Below, one piece after another: positions 20,160-29,620 of a stretch of 64,000 nt of DNA. Numbering within the stretch: the first letter of the stretch is position 1; each line of letters starts with the position of its first letter. The stretch is taken from contig JAFLKR010000152.1 of assembly GCA_019163135.1 (NCBI GenBank), positions 1-64,000 on the forward strand. The letters are read 5' to 3'. Source of the DNA: Desulfobulbaceae bacterium (GTDB taxonomy: Bacteria > Desulfobacterota > Desulfobulbia > Desulfobulbales > Desulfobulbaceae). Below the pieces are notes generated by a model that did no database searches, was not told the DNA's origin, and worked only from the letters and a program-made list of their open reading frames with translations. Made by a program: the position numbers and the translations under genes.

Positions 20160-21887
20160 TCAGTTCAGCATCCAGTCGACATTCAGACGACTGATCACAT
20201 TCAATCCACCGGGGAGTATCAGGCTGGCGGATTTCCCGAGATGATCAAGCAAAACCTGCACTTCGTAAGATCGGGTCCCGGCATTGCAAATGATAATGAA
20301 GGTCTTGCCTGCCGGCAGTTCGCCATGTCGCGCCCTGATCTGCTCATACTGCAGCGCTACCCACCGGTTCGCCCCATATTTTTCGACATAAGGTGCGGCT
20401 TCAAGCGGATGACGAATGTCCAGGACCGCCCAATCCGGCTCGCTACTCATATCCTCCATCCAGCCCAGGAAACGGTCGAGGTCAACCCGGCGCAGGCGAT
20501 TATCGCATATATTCTCAGCGACATAGGCTGCGGCGTTGATCGAATCTATGGCCGAGGAAAAAGGCGGCGCATAGGCCATCTCCAGGAGACCGAAATCCTC
20601 GATAGTCCCGCCTTGGGCAATCAAGCCGGCCGCTGCATCCACTCGGGCGGAGATCGAGTCGTTCATCATGCCGAAGGCCTGGAGACCAAGGACACGCCGC
20701 GTTCTGCGGTCAAACACCAGCTGAAGGATCACCACCGCCTGATCAGGAAAGAAATGGGCACGGTCCGGCGGCGAGGTCAAGGCATAATCGGCGTCAAAGC
20801 CTTCGGCCAAGGCGGCCTCGTGGGTAATGCCGGTTGAAGCGATGCAGCGTTCAAAGGCCTTCATGATAAACGAGCCGCAGACGCCTTTAAATGCCGAGGG
20901 TTGCCCGGCCATGTTGTCGGCCACGATCCTTCCTTCGCGGTTGGCGAGCGATCCCAGGGGCATATAGATTTCCCGGCCGGTAATCAGGCTGGTCACGGCA
21001 ATGCAGTCGCCGGCGGCATAGATGGCTGGGTCCGAGGTCTGCAGCCGCTGATTGACTTTGATTCCTCCCCAGGGGGCGACCTCGAGCCCGGCGGCTTGGG
21101 CCAGTTCGCTGCGCGGTCGGACGCCGACGGCCATGATCACCAGATCGGCCTCCAGGGTGCGTTGGGCGGTTTTGACGCCGCAAACCTTGCCTTGGCCGTC
21201 ATCGATCAGTTCGGTGGCCGATTCCCTGGTAAAGACAGCTACCCCCTTTTCCTGGAGATGTTTCTGCAGCATGGCGGCAAAGTGCCAGTCGACCAAGCGG
21301 GGCAGAAGTTGCGGCGCCAACTCCAGCAAAGTGGTCTCGATTCCCCAAAGGTCGGTGAACGCCTCGGCCATTTCAATCCCGATGGCCCCACCGCCGATAA
21401 CCACCGCCCGGCTGACCTTGCCCTGGGAAATCCTGCTTCGAATTTCGATAGCCTTGTGCAGATTGGCGATGGTGAAGACACCGTCCAGACCGGCGCCGGG
21501 AATAGGCAGTTCGAACGGCTTGGCACCGGTGGCCAGCATCAACTGGTCATAAGGCAGGTGCTGTTCAACGCCGCTGTCGACGTTGCGCACCAGGACTTTC
21601 TTCTCCTTGCGGTCGATGGCCATGGCCCTGGTTCTGGTCATTACGTGCACGCCCTTGGCGTTTTCAAAAAAACTGGCATCACGTACGACATGGAAGCTGG
21701 TGGCCCGCAATTCGCTCTCGTCGGAGACATCGCCGCTGACATAGTAGGGAATGCCGCAGCCGCCGTAGGAAATCAGGCTGTCCTGATCCACCATGGTAAT
21801 CTCCCATTCGGGTTGCAGGCGCCGCAATCGACACGCTGTTTTCGGGCCTGCGGCAACCGCTCCGATAATCACTATTTTCTTGCTCAT
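20160..21887 (-). CDS. FAD-dependent pyridine nucleotide-disulfide oxidoreductase (CoA-disulfide reductase-like) with C-terminal rhodanese domain
   Basis: IVIIGAVAAGPKTACRLRR, SYGGCGIPYYVSGDV, VIGGGAIGIEMAEAF, IYAAGDCIAV; rhodanese IICNAGTRSYEV. Confidence 0.9.
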   Translation of the reverse strand: MSKKIVIIGAVAAGPKTACRLRRLQPEWEITMVDQDSLISYGGCGIPYYVSGDVSDESELRATSFHVVRDASFFENAKGVHVMTRTRAMAIDRKEKKVLVRNVDSGVEQHLPYDQLMLATGAKPFELPIPGAGLDGVFTIANLHKAIEIRSRISQGKVSRAVVIGGGAIGIEMAEAFTDLWGIETTLLELAPQLLPRLVDWHFAAMLQKHLQEKGVAVFTRESATELIDDGQGKVCGVKTAQRTLEADLVIMAVGVRPRSELAQAAGLEVAPWGGIKVNQRLQTSDPAIYAAGDCIAVTSLITGREIYMPLGSLANREGRIVADNMAGQPSAFKGVCGSFIMKAFERCIASTGITHEAALAEGFDADYALTSPPDRAHFFPDQAVVILQLVFDRRTRRVLGLQAFGMMNDSISARVDAAAGLIAQGGTIEDFGLLEMAYAPPFSSAIDSINAAAYVAENICDNRLRRVDLDRFLGWMEDMSSEPDWAVLDIRHPLEAAPYVEKYGANRWVALQYEQIRARHGELPAGKTFIIICNAGTRSYEVQVLLDHLGKSASLILPGGLNVISRLNVDWMLN

Positions 21888-22020
21888 AACACACGTACTC
21901 TCCTGTTAATATTCAACGATCCGAAAAGATAGAATCCGCGTGATCTTGCTCCCCCTCGATCGTCAGGGCGCTTTGGGGGGCGGGCGGTGTACTCCAACCG
22001 CAGACGAAAACCCTTCGAGA

Positions 22021-23058
22021 TCAGTGCGTTCCGTGGGGATCCTTCTCTCCGGTTGCGCCGATTGGCGCTGGGTCCAGGGGCTGTTTTTGGTCTAACGGTC
22101 GGTCTTGGCTGTATTTTCGCAGGTAGAAGAGATGCCCGTTATGCCTAACCTGCGCGATATCGCCCTGGGCCACCATTCTCGCAACGATCTCCGGTGAGGA
22201 ACCGGTGCGGGCGAGAAGCGCGTTGACAGCCTCTTGCCGGAGCGGATGGACGGCGGTTATGCTCAAAAGATCCTGTTCGATATCGCCGGTCGAGGCAAAA
22301 TCGTTTCCTTCGTAACCGATCAGGTACTCCACCGCCTTTACATGGTCGGCCATGATCTGATACATCCGGTTGAGGGTGGTTTCGTCCGGGCTGCTTACCC
22401 CGGCCACCGCCGGTGGTCGGGTGGGTATGCTCAGATAGGCGCGGTGCGGCTGCACTTTCTGCAGAAGTCCGACGACCCCGGCCATGGATGCCTCCTGGTC
22501 GTTCACGCCCCTGACCAGCATGGTTTCGGTTACCAGCGTGCCGGTAAAGGTCCGGGCGAAGGCCCGAATACCTTCTATAATTTGGGGCAGGTTGATTGCC
22601 TGATGAGGCCGGTTGATTCGGCGCCAGATGTCTTCGGTAACCGTATCGATCTTCAGCGATACCCAATCGGCCCGGCCGAGTTCTTCCCGCACCTCCTCCC
22701 GCCACAGCAGCGAACTGTTAGTGATCACTGCCACGGGAATCGACAGCGATTGCAACAGGTCGATGGTCCGCCCCAGATTGATATCCAGAGTGGGCTCTCC
22801 ATCCGGCACAAAGGTCAGGTAGTCGATCGGCTGGCCGGCCTCCCCGGCTTGATCCAGCCGGTCGCGCACTTCCTGTAAAATGTCTGCGGGCGAAAAAAAA
22901 GCGCGACGCTCAATCCGGGAGCGGGCAACCTGTCCCACCTGGCAGTAGACACAGGAATAAGGACAGTTTTTAGCCGGGATGTTATTGATCCCGAGGCTCT
23001 TTCCCAGACGCCGCGAGGGCACCGGGCCAAACACGCAGGTTGATCCGACCGTGCTCAC
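22021..23058 (-). CDS. Radical SAM protein
   Basis: CxxxCxxC motif in AKNCPYSCVYCQVG, FGPVPSRRLGKSLGI, DGEPTLD. Confidence 0.9.
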   Translation of the reverse strand: MSTVGSTCVFGPVPSRRLGKSLGINNIPAKNCPYSCVYCQVGQVARSRIERRAFFSPADILQEVRDRLDQAGEAGQPIDYLTFVPDGEPTLDINLGRTIDLLQSLSIPVAVITNSSLLWREEVREELGRADWVSLKIDTVTEDIWRRINRPHQAINLPQIIEGIRAFARTFTGTLVTETMLVRGVNDQEASMAGVVGLLQKVQPHRAYLSIPTRPPAVAGVSSPDETTLNRMYQIMADHVKAVEYLIGYEGNDFASTGDIEQDLLSITAVHPLRQEAVNALLARTGSSPEIVARMVAQGDIAQVRHNGHLFYLRKYSQDRPLDQKQPLDPAPIGATGEKDPHGTH

Positions 23059-23228
23059 AATGGCTCGCTCCCTGAGGTTTGCAGAGTTGCTGCCGCCACC
23101 TCAAGAAAAAGTTCCGTTCGTTCCTGGCAGCCCTTGATCTGGGCCGGTTGAATCGGCGTCTGCGGAGCAAGGCTGCGTTGGATGAGGATCACCCCGATCG
23201 GAGCGCAAGTGCTACCAGGTTCGTTCAT
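23055..23228 (-). CDS. Short TrmO/TsaA N-terminal-like ORF, probably truncated or degenerate
   Basis: MNEPGSTCAPIGVILIQRSLAPQTPIQPAQIKGCQERTELFLEV resembles the PIGVI(H/R)SP...TPIQPA..KG..GTVELFPEY start of TrmO/TsaA; stop overlaps GTG of radical SAM gene. Confidence 0.5.
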   Translation of the reverse strand: MNEPGSTCAPIGVILIQRSLAPQTPIQPAQIKGCQERTELFLEVAAATLQTSGSEPL

Positions 23229-23238
23229 GGTCAGCACT

Positions 23239-23607
23239 TCACTTGTTTGCGGCCTGCGCCGGTTCCAGTCGGCCCTCGCGATACTGAGCAAGAGCCTCGG
23301 CGACGGTCGCGGCCGCGGTGTAGAAAATGGATATGCCCGCCGCTTGCAGCACCCGGAACGCCTTTGGGCCGCAATGCCCAGTCACCAAGGCTTTGGCTCC
23401 CAACCGCACCACGGTTTGCGCCGTCTGGATTCCGGCCCCCTGCGCGGCGTTTATATTCGTATTTTCAACCGCCTCGAAGGTCCCGTTGTCCAGATCGTAA
23501 ACCAGGAACCCGGGAGACCGACCGAACCGCGGTTCCAACGGCGAGTTGAGCACTTTTCCGGATGTGGTGAAGAGTATCTTCATATTTGCTCCTTGTTGAT
23601 TGTTCAA
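23239..23607 (-). CDS. NifX/NifB-type dinitrogenase iron-molybdenum cofactor-binding family protein
   Basis: MKILFTTSGKVLNSPLEPRFGRSPGFLVYDLDNGTFEAVEN...LVTGHCGPKAFRVLQAAGI. Confidence 0.87.
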   Translation of the reverse strand: MNNQQGANMKILFTTSGKVLNSPLEPRFGRSPGFLVYDLDNGTFEAVENTNINAAQGAGIQTAQTVVRLGAKALVTGHCGPKAFRVLQAAGISIFYTAAATVAEALAQYREGRLEPAQAANK

Positions 23608-23760
23608 CTTTACAGTCAGGGGTGCGGATTTTTTTTTCCGGGATTAAGCCGTAAATTGCAAAAGTGCCGACAGCCTCGGTTGGTATACCGATGCCGTCGG
23701 CAAATAATGAATACATTCCCCGCACCACGGATACACCGCAACACGGGGCAGGTTCGCTGA

Positions 23761-24135
23761 TCAGGTCCCGCTTGCCGTTTCCATCTCGCCAAGGCGTTTT
23801 TTTATGAGATCCAACTCGGACTGGAGGGCCTTGGCTTGCTGCTCCAGAAGTTGCTTTTCCTTGGAGGGATCGGTGAACGGCGACGAGGGCGCATTACCAG
23901 AAAAACGCGTCCCCGCCGTCTGGCCGGTAACGTAATACCTGTTGCGCCATCCGCGTCTGCCAGCCCCCCCTCGGCCCAGTGCCGGGCGGTTTCCACCGAA
24001 TCCGAGCCCTGCGTTGCGTCCGGGAACTGCATTGTCGTATCCCGGCATTCCCGTTCCGGCACAGTATCCAGCGCCTCGTCCGGTCATCGCACCCATACCC
24101 ATGGGTCCAGTTCCATCTCCTCTTGGCATGATCAA
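23761..24135 (-). CDS. DUF5320-type Gly/Met-rich small protein with C-terminal coiled coil
   Basis: MPRGDGTGPMGMGAMTGRGAGYCAGTGMPGY...; C-term LLEQQAKALQSELDLIKKRLGEME. Confidence 0.85.
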   Translation of the reverse strand: MIMPRGDGTGPMGMGAMTGRGAGYCAGTGMPGYDNAVPGRNAGLGFGGNRPALGRGGAGRRGWRNRYYVTGQTAGTRFSGNAPSSPFTDPSKEKQLLEQQAKALQSELDLIKKRLGEMETASGT

Positions 24136-24832
24136 ATCCTCCCTAAAGGATTGTGCTGATGTTGTCGCATCATGACAGCATCACGCGGTTAGTTGAGCCG
24201 CGCTGATTGCTAGGCGTGCTTTTCGGGGTGTTGCTCCGGCCTGACGCGCGGTATCTCGTTTTCTCCAGCGGTGTTCAGTGCTGCCCGCAGCATCGATGGC
24301 CGGCGACACTCGCTGCCCCAGGCGATCCCTGCAATTTTTCAGGCCGCACCTTTTCGTCTCATGTCTTCATTTTGCATGGGCTGTGCCAGAATGGAAATGG
24401 TACGGAGTGATAATTAAATCATGCTGGAATGTTTGAACTATATTTTAGAAGGCAAGGCTATGGGCAGGGGGTGCGCTGTTGCATGGCGGCTAAATTGCTA
24501 CCCTGTGCAACGTTTCATCATTGCAACAATGCGACCCTGTCAGACTTCGGTCCGGCGTGACTGCGGCGAAAGGTTCCCTGTTCTTCCAGGGTTTAAACCT
24601 CAAGCATCCTGCGACAAAGGCACTACATGAAAATCAACGTTCCCGACCTCTACGGTTTATGGATAAAGGTTTACTGTATGCATCGGGGGAGGTTTTGAAA
24701 CCAGGATCTCACCAAAATCAACCTCTGCTGCACAACCAAAAAAGAAAAAATACGACCTCCCCGAGGCGATCAGGCAAAGACGATGCGGTCTAAAATTCGG
24801 AGGGCACCACAAAACCGCCAACAAGGCTGAGC

Positions 24833-25396
24833 TCAGATGCTCTGCCCACCCATCGACATCCGCAGCAGAAAAAGCACAAGGCTCCCGATCAGAAACGATC
24901 CGGCCAGGACGATACCGACGACATGGAGCAGAATTCGTTTGAAGCGAGGGCGCATGAAAACCATCCGGTGCTCTCCATCGAACGGCTTGGCTTCTCCCAG
25001 CCCCTTGAGCTGGAAAATATGACTGCCGGGCTGCGTGATTGCATAGACCTTGATTGGTATGTTGATCTTGGTGAAACCTCTTGCCCCTGTCCGAAACAGA
25101 ACTCTGCGGCTCTTTACCGGCAAGCCGTCGGGGCCTGTCAATTCATACTCCAGATGCGCAAAGCGTCTGCTCAACAACGGCCCCTCCAGACAAAGATCGA
25201 CCTTGCCGGTTTCCGCAAATTCGATTTCCTGGCGATCCAGCAGCGGCACACTGAAAAGCCGCGACCGCCTGATAGTCTGCAGTAAGCTTTTAATGCACAT
25301 CCCGAGCAACAGCGCAAAAAGAAAAAATCCCGGCGGGGCTATCCACAAACCATTTTGATAGATGAACGCGAGCAGATCCATATTCACCCTCTGCAA
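24833..25396 (-). CDS. Hypothetical membrane protein with N- and C-terminal hydrophobic segments
   Basis: LWIAPPGFFLFALLLGMCI and ILLHVVGIVLAGSFLIGSLVLFLL; abuts the upstream ORF. Confidence 0.65.
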   Translation of the reverse strand: MQRVNMDLLAFIYQNGLWIAPPGFFLFALLLGMCIKSLLQTIRRSRLFSVPLLDRQEIEFAETGKVDLCLEGPLLSRRFAHLEYELTGPDGLPVKSRRVLFRTGARGFTKINIPIKVYAITQPGSHIFQLKGLGEAKPFDGEHRMVFMRPRFKRILLHVVGIVLAGSFLIGSLVLFLLRMSMGGQSI

Positions 25397-26038
25397 TCAA
25401 TGGCTCTCCTGGTGACCGTTATGGCCAAACCCGGAGGCTTTCTTTTCAAGAATAAGCCAGACCATGGCATCGAAGGGCACTTTCCCGGGCAATAGTGTTC
25501 CGGTGTAAAAAGGTATAGCACTAATATGGCTGACACCTACCTTTTCAACGGTCACCGCTGCAATCCGATAGCCGCTGTCACCAAAGGTCTCTTCAAACTG
25601 CAGGGTTATTTCCTTCTTTGAGAGGATGGTGCGGACGTATTGATAGAGGTCCATGGCCACGGGCTTCCCCTTTTTCCGATTCCACAGCACATCATGGTAG
25701 GCCGACATTGCCAGATACGCCGACAGCCAGGGATATTCCACCAGCCTTCCGAGAAACAACGAGGTGTAGGGGCCTTCCAGTTTTGGCGGGTCCGTTTTCG
25801 AAAAAGCGGCTTTGAGAATGGTCTGCATGGAGGTTTTGGTAATCTGACAAGCGGAGCCCTCGGGTAAAAGGCGAAGCCGCAAGGTGTGCGATTGGTCATC
25901 GGCTTCTACTCGCAGCACGCAGGTTCCCTCGGTCATGGCCAGGATCAAGCGTTCTTGATATGCCGGGGCGATGGCAGGAAACCCGAGGATAATCATCACG
26001 ATGATGAAACTGTGAAGGAAGTACCGGGAGATTGTCAT
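25397..26038 (-). CDS. Hypothetical exported protein
   Basis: N-terminal signal-like segment FLHSFIIVMIILGFPAIAPAYQ; ends where the next gene starts. Confidence 0.65.
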   Translation of the reverse strand: MTISRYFLHSFIIVMIILGFPAIAPAYQERLILAMTEGTCVLRVEADDQSHTLRLRLLPEGSACQITKTSMQTILKAAFSKTDPPKLEGPYTSLFLGRLVEYPWLSAYLAMSAYHDVLWNRKKGKPVAMDLYQYVRTILSKKEITLQFEETFGDSGYRIAAVTVEKVGVSHISAIPFYTGTLLPGKVPFDAMVWLILEKKASGFGHNGHQESH

Positions 26039-26052
26039 GGTGAGAGGGAGTG

Positions 26053-26168
26053 ATCCAGCACCTCTCTGATTTTGGCAGCCAGGGCCTGCATAATCATCAT
26101 CATCTTGTTGTTTGTTTGTTTGGTTGGTTGGGGACTTAATCCAGCACCTCTCTGACTTTGGCCGCCAG
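26053..26168. repeat. Imperfect direct repeat of ~30 bp (26053-26082 and 26139-26168) duplicating the 3' end of the kinase gene
   Basis: atccagcacctctctgattttggcagccag versus atccagcacctctctgactttggccgccag (2 mismatches); encodes LAAK(I/V)REVLD on the minus strand. Confidence 0.85.
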
Positions 26169-27902
26169 ATCTTTGACCGTGAACGGTTTCTGGATAAAAT
26201 GGACGCCTTGGTCGAGCACGCCGTGATGGGCGATGACGTTGGCCGTGTACCCGGACATGAACAGGCACTTGAGGTCGGGGTCGAAGGCTAACAGATGCTT
26301 GGCCAGGGTGCGGCCGTTCATCTCAGGCATCACGACGTCGGTCATCAATAGACTGATTGTACCGGTATGTTCCCGGGCCAGCTGCATCGCTTCCCCCGGC
26401 GTGGCTGCGGTCAGAACGGCGTATCCCTGTTGTTTGAGAATGAGTGCGGTCATCTCCAGAATCATGGGTTCATCTTCCACCAGGAGAATAGTTTCGTAAC
26501 CGCGAGCATCCGGTTTGGCGACGCCAGCCCAGGGAACCTGGTCACTCTCGGCCGCATGCCGAGGCAGGTAGACCTTGAAGGTCGCCCCTTGGCCCGGCTC
26601 GCTGTAAACATTAATAACGCCATTATTCTGTTTAACAATGCCGTAGACGGTCGCCAGGCCCAGTCCGGTCCCCTTGCCCGTCGCCTTGGTGGTGAAAAAA
26701 GGCTCAAACAGGTGCGAACGTGTCTCGGCATCCATGCCGCAACCGTTGTCACTGACCGCCAGCAGCACATACTCGCCGGGAAGGAAATCAGTGTGCGTCA
26801 TTCCATAAACCGTGTCTAACCTAACGGTATCGGTCTCGATGGTGACCTTGCCGGTGTCGCCAATCGCATCCCGGGCATTGACGCACAGGTTCGCCAGGAT
26901 CTGATCGACCTGGGAGGGGTCCATCTTGACCAAGCCTAAATTCTTGCCAGGCAGCCAGGCCAGGTCGATGTCTTCGCCAATGAGCGGGCGCAGCATTTTC
27001 AGCATCCCCTCGACGACCTGGTTAAGGTCGAGCACCTTGGGGGCCACCGTCTGTTTGCGGGCAAAGGCCAGGAGTTGCTGGGTCAGATCGGCGGATCGCT
27101 CGGCAGCTTTGCGGATATCCTGCAGGTTGGCAAACAGCGGCTGGGTATGATCCACCCGATCCAGGGCCATCTCTGTGTAGCCAAGAATTACGGTGAGCAT
27201 GTTGTTGAAATCATGCGCCATGCCTCCTGCCAAACGCCCCACCGACTCCATCTTTTGGGACTGGGTTAACTGGGTTTGCAGTTTGTCTTTTTCCTCTTCC
27301 GCCTTCTTGCGCTCGGTGATGTCCCGCACGCTGGCGATGACCCCGTTGATCGCGGGTTCATGCAGAAAACTCTGGGCGATGGCCTCGGAAAAAACCCACT
27401 CCCGCGTTTTATGGATATGTCGATATTGGACGGTGACTGTTTTTTCAGGATGTTCGATGGCTTCGTTCCAGGCGGCCGTGATGGCTTGCATGTCGTCTGG
27501 ATGAATGAGGGTATCGAGGGCTCTGCCTTCCAATTCGGCGACCGGATATCCGGTGATTTGCTCTGCTGCGGGGCTGACGTACCTTTGGCTGCCGTCGGCG
27601 TTGAGGATGACCAGGCTATCCGAGGAATTCTTAACGAGAAAATGCAGCCGTTCCTCACTCTCACGCAGGGCGTTGATCGACTGGTTGATCTTGGTGCTCA
27701 GGCGTGCAATCAGGAAATACAGGAGAACAGAGGTGGTAATAATAAAAAGTAGCCCTTTAAAAATGGCTAGCTTGGTCATGATTTCCGGATCGCGGACAAA
27801 CCAGCCGAGCGCCGTATCGGAAAAATAAATCCAGGCGCAGCCAAACAGGACATAGATGATAACGATCTTACAGATTTCCTGGTGTTTATTCATCTGCGGC
27901 AA
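26136..27902 (-). CDS. Membrane PAS hybrid histidine kinase with C-terminal receiver domain
   Basis: [55 protein letters not shown]...[14 protein letters not shown]-terminal TM segments. Confidence 0.92.
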   Translation of the reverse strand: MPQMNKHQEICKIVIIYVLFGCAWIYFSDTALGWFVRDPEIMTKLAIFKGLLFIITTSVLLYFLIARLSTKINQSINALRESEERLHFLVKNSSDSLVILNADGSQRYVSPAAEQITGYPVAELEGRALDTLIHPDDMQAITAAWNEAIEHPEKTVTVQYRHIHKTREWVFSEAIAQSFLHEPAINGVIASVRDITERKKAEEEKDKLQTQLTQSQKMESVGRLAGGMAHDFNNMLTVILGYTEMALDRVDHTQPLFANLQDIRKAAERSADLTQQLLAFARKQTVAPKVLDLNQVVEGMLKMLRPLIGEDIDLAWLPGKNLGLVKMDPSQVDQILANLCVNARDAIGDTGKVTIETDTVRLDTVYGMTHTDFLPGEYVLLAVSDNGCGMDAETRSHLFEPFFTTKATGKGTGLGLATVYGIVKQNNGVINVYSEPGQGATFKVYLPRHAAESDQVPWAGVAKPDARGYETILLVEDEPMILEMTALILKQQGYAVLTAATPGEAMQLAREHTGTISLLMTDVVMPEMNGRTLAKHLLAFDPDLKCLFMSGYTANVIAHHGVLDQGVHFIQKPFTVKDLAAKVREVLD

Positions 27903-28136
27903 CAGTTCCTCAAACGCTTAATGATTGACCAACATCGAGGGAGCGGCGTAGCACAAAATGATACAACGACCTGTTAAACTAAGGAACAATGGCGGATGAA
28001 TGCAAGCTAAAAATTATTGACCGGGGATATGTTGCTTGCGGGCGCCTAAAAATCACCTGCTTTGCCGCAGTCCTGCCAAGGTGGTGCCACCTTGAACGGG
28101 CCTTCAAGGTCGGGCAACAAGACGATGGTGGTCAAA

Positions 28137-28170
28137 TAAAAAAAACGGCTGCCGGTTTCCCGGTAGCCGT
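28137..28170 (-). terminator. Intrinsic terminator downstream of the 28263-28625 gene
   Basis: Minus-strand ACGGCTACCGG-GAAA-CCGGCAGCCGT hairpin (one G-T pair) followed by TTTTTTTT. Confidence 0.8.
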
Positions 28171-28262
28171 CCTGAAAATAATTACAATTACAGCAGATTG
28201 ACCTAGAAATGCCGCCCCCAAAGCCTCTTGATTGAATCTAACGCATCCAGGTCACGCAACTT

Positions 28263-28625
28263 CTAGTGCTGACACAGATGTCCGGAATCGTGAGAATGAC
28301 AAATATCGCCACTGTCCACAAGTTTGCCCTGTAAAAACAGCTCAACAGCCTGTTGAGCTGCTCCCGATGCGCCCTTTATGGTTTTGATGCCGTTGCTTGC
28401 CAGGACATTCACAGCGCCGTCCCCTATGCCTCCGGCGATTAAAAGCTCCACACCATTTTCAGCGAGTTTGCTCGCCATATTAGACTTACAACCGCAGCCG
28501 TGGGGAGACTCCATGAACTTCTCCGCTTTGATTGTTTTTTCCTCGATGGTGAAGATTGAATACTTCTCACAATGACCGAAATGCTGGTCGACCTGATCTC
28601 CAACTGTGGGGACTGCGATTTTCAT
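28263..28625 (-). CDS. NifX/NifB-type dinitrogenase iron-molybdenum cofactor-binding family protein
   Basis: MKIAVPTVGDQVDQHFGHCEKYSIFTIEEKTIKAEKF...GCGCKSNMASKLAENGVELLIAGGIGDGAVNVLASNGI. Confidence 0.9.
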   Translation of the reverse strand: MKIAVPTVGDQVDQHFGHCEKYSIFTIEEKTIKAEKFMESPHGCGCKSNMASKLAENGVELLIAGGIGDGAVNVLASNGIKTIKGASGAAQQAVELFLQGKLVDSGDICHSHDSGHLCQH

Positions 28626-28743
28626 GGATGGTTCTCCTTCATTCTTAATAACGCCCGATGTCGCCGATTCTCACCATGCTTTTCCGGTAAAAATAGCATC
28701 GGCTATTGTGCTGTAAAAATTTCTAACCATGTTTGGTCTCTTC

Positions 28744-29148
28744 TTACCTTTTCTCAAAGTTCTGCTCACACGATCTTGGCAGCACTTCAGGTTCAGTAGT
28801 ATTTCGGGGCGAACCGCAAGTATTACCCAGTAATCTCTCACTGTTGGCATTACAGACATCTTGCTGTGAGGGTTCGGAGGGGAAATTCTTACAAATCAAT
28901 GGCCTTGCGGCATACACCTCACAAAAAAAGCTGCCATTCTCTTCATTTAAAAAGAAACAATACCCATTGTCTTGAAATTTTAAGAAATATTCTTCAACAT
29001 TTTCGCCTTTCTGGTTTACAAACACTTCAGAGCAAAGTCCTGTTACTTTTTCGATAGAAAGTATTTCCTTTGAGGACAGTTCGACAAAAGGGTATCTTTT
29101 ACAACAGGCTGCACATATCTTACAAAAATTAATCAATATAATATCCAT
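28744..29148 (-). CDS. YkgJ-like cysteine-cluster protein
   Basis: CKICAACCKRYPFVELSSKE...GYCFFLNEENGSFFCEVYAARPLICKNFPSEP; start taken at internal Met MDIILINFCK. Confidence 0.72.
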   Translation of the reverse strand: MDIILINFCKICAACCKRYPFVELSSKEILSIEKVTGLCSEVFVNQKGENVEEYFLKFQDNGYCFFLNEENGSFFCEVYAARPLICKNFPSEPSQQDVCNANSERLLGNTCGSPRNTTEPEVLPRSCEQNFEKR

Positions 29149-29365
29149 ATCACTTGATAAATCTGACCTACACAACTTCTACTTCTTTGAAAATTTTATT
29201 CCCTGCTACGAACATGGCGAATCTACGGAGCCTGCCTGCCTGTTAAGGGTAATTATCAGGCTAAGTATACCTTGTTTGACTCCAACCGCCTCCTGTTTCC
29301 CGCTTAAAACTCCGCTGAAAAATAAACCCGCCTCTGGTGCCAGGCATTTTTTTACAGATTGAAAC

Positions 29366-29406
29366 AAAAAAAACCCGCTGATACTACAGAAGTAATATCA
29401 GCGGGT
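29366..29406 (-). terminator. Intrinsic terminator downstream of tRNA-Gln
   Basis: Minus-strand ACCCGCTGATA...TATCAGCGGGT hairpin followed by TTTTTTTTG. Confidence 0.8.
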
Positions 29407-29429
29407 AGATACCGTAAATGGCAGTCCTA

Positions 29430-29503
29430 TGGCTGGGGGACAGGGATTCGAACCCCGATAAGCGGAGTCAGAGTCCGCTGTCTTGCCGTTAGACCATCCC
29501 CCA
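29430..29503 (-). tRNA. tRNA-Gln (anticodon CTG)
   Basis: Minus strand TGGGGGATGGTCTAACGGCAAGACAGCGGACTCTGACTCCGCTTATCGGGGTTCGAATCCCTGTCCCCCAGCCA; acceptor TGGGGGA/TCCCCCA, anticodon loop CTCTGAC, T-loop TTCGAAT, encoded CCA. Confidence 0.97.
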
Positions 29504-29620
29504 GCAGGTGGAAAGTTGCGGTGAAAATAGATGGATTTGTCCTAGTTGTCAAGGAGAAATCAATACAGCATAAGGGATTGAGCTTCCAGGTTCGCCTAGC
29601 CCCGGGACTTGGCAAAACTC

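Noticed and set aside
20901-21932. 343-aa plus-strand ORF
   Set aside because: Antisense to the CoA-disulfide reductase/rhodanese gene, which has clear FAD/NAD motifs
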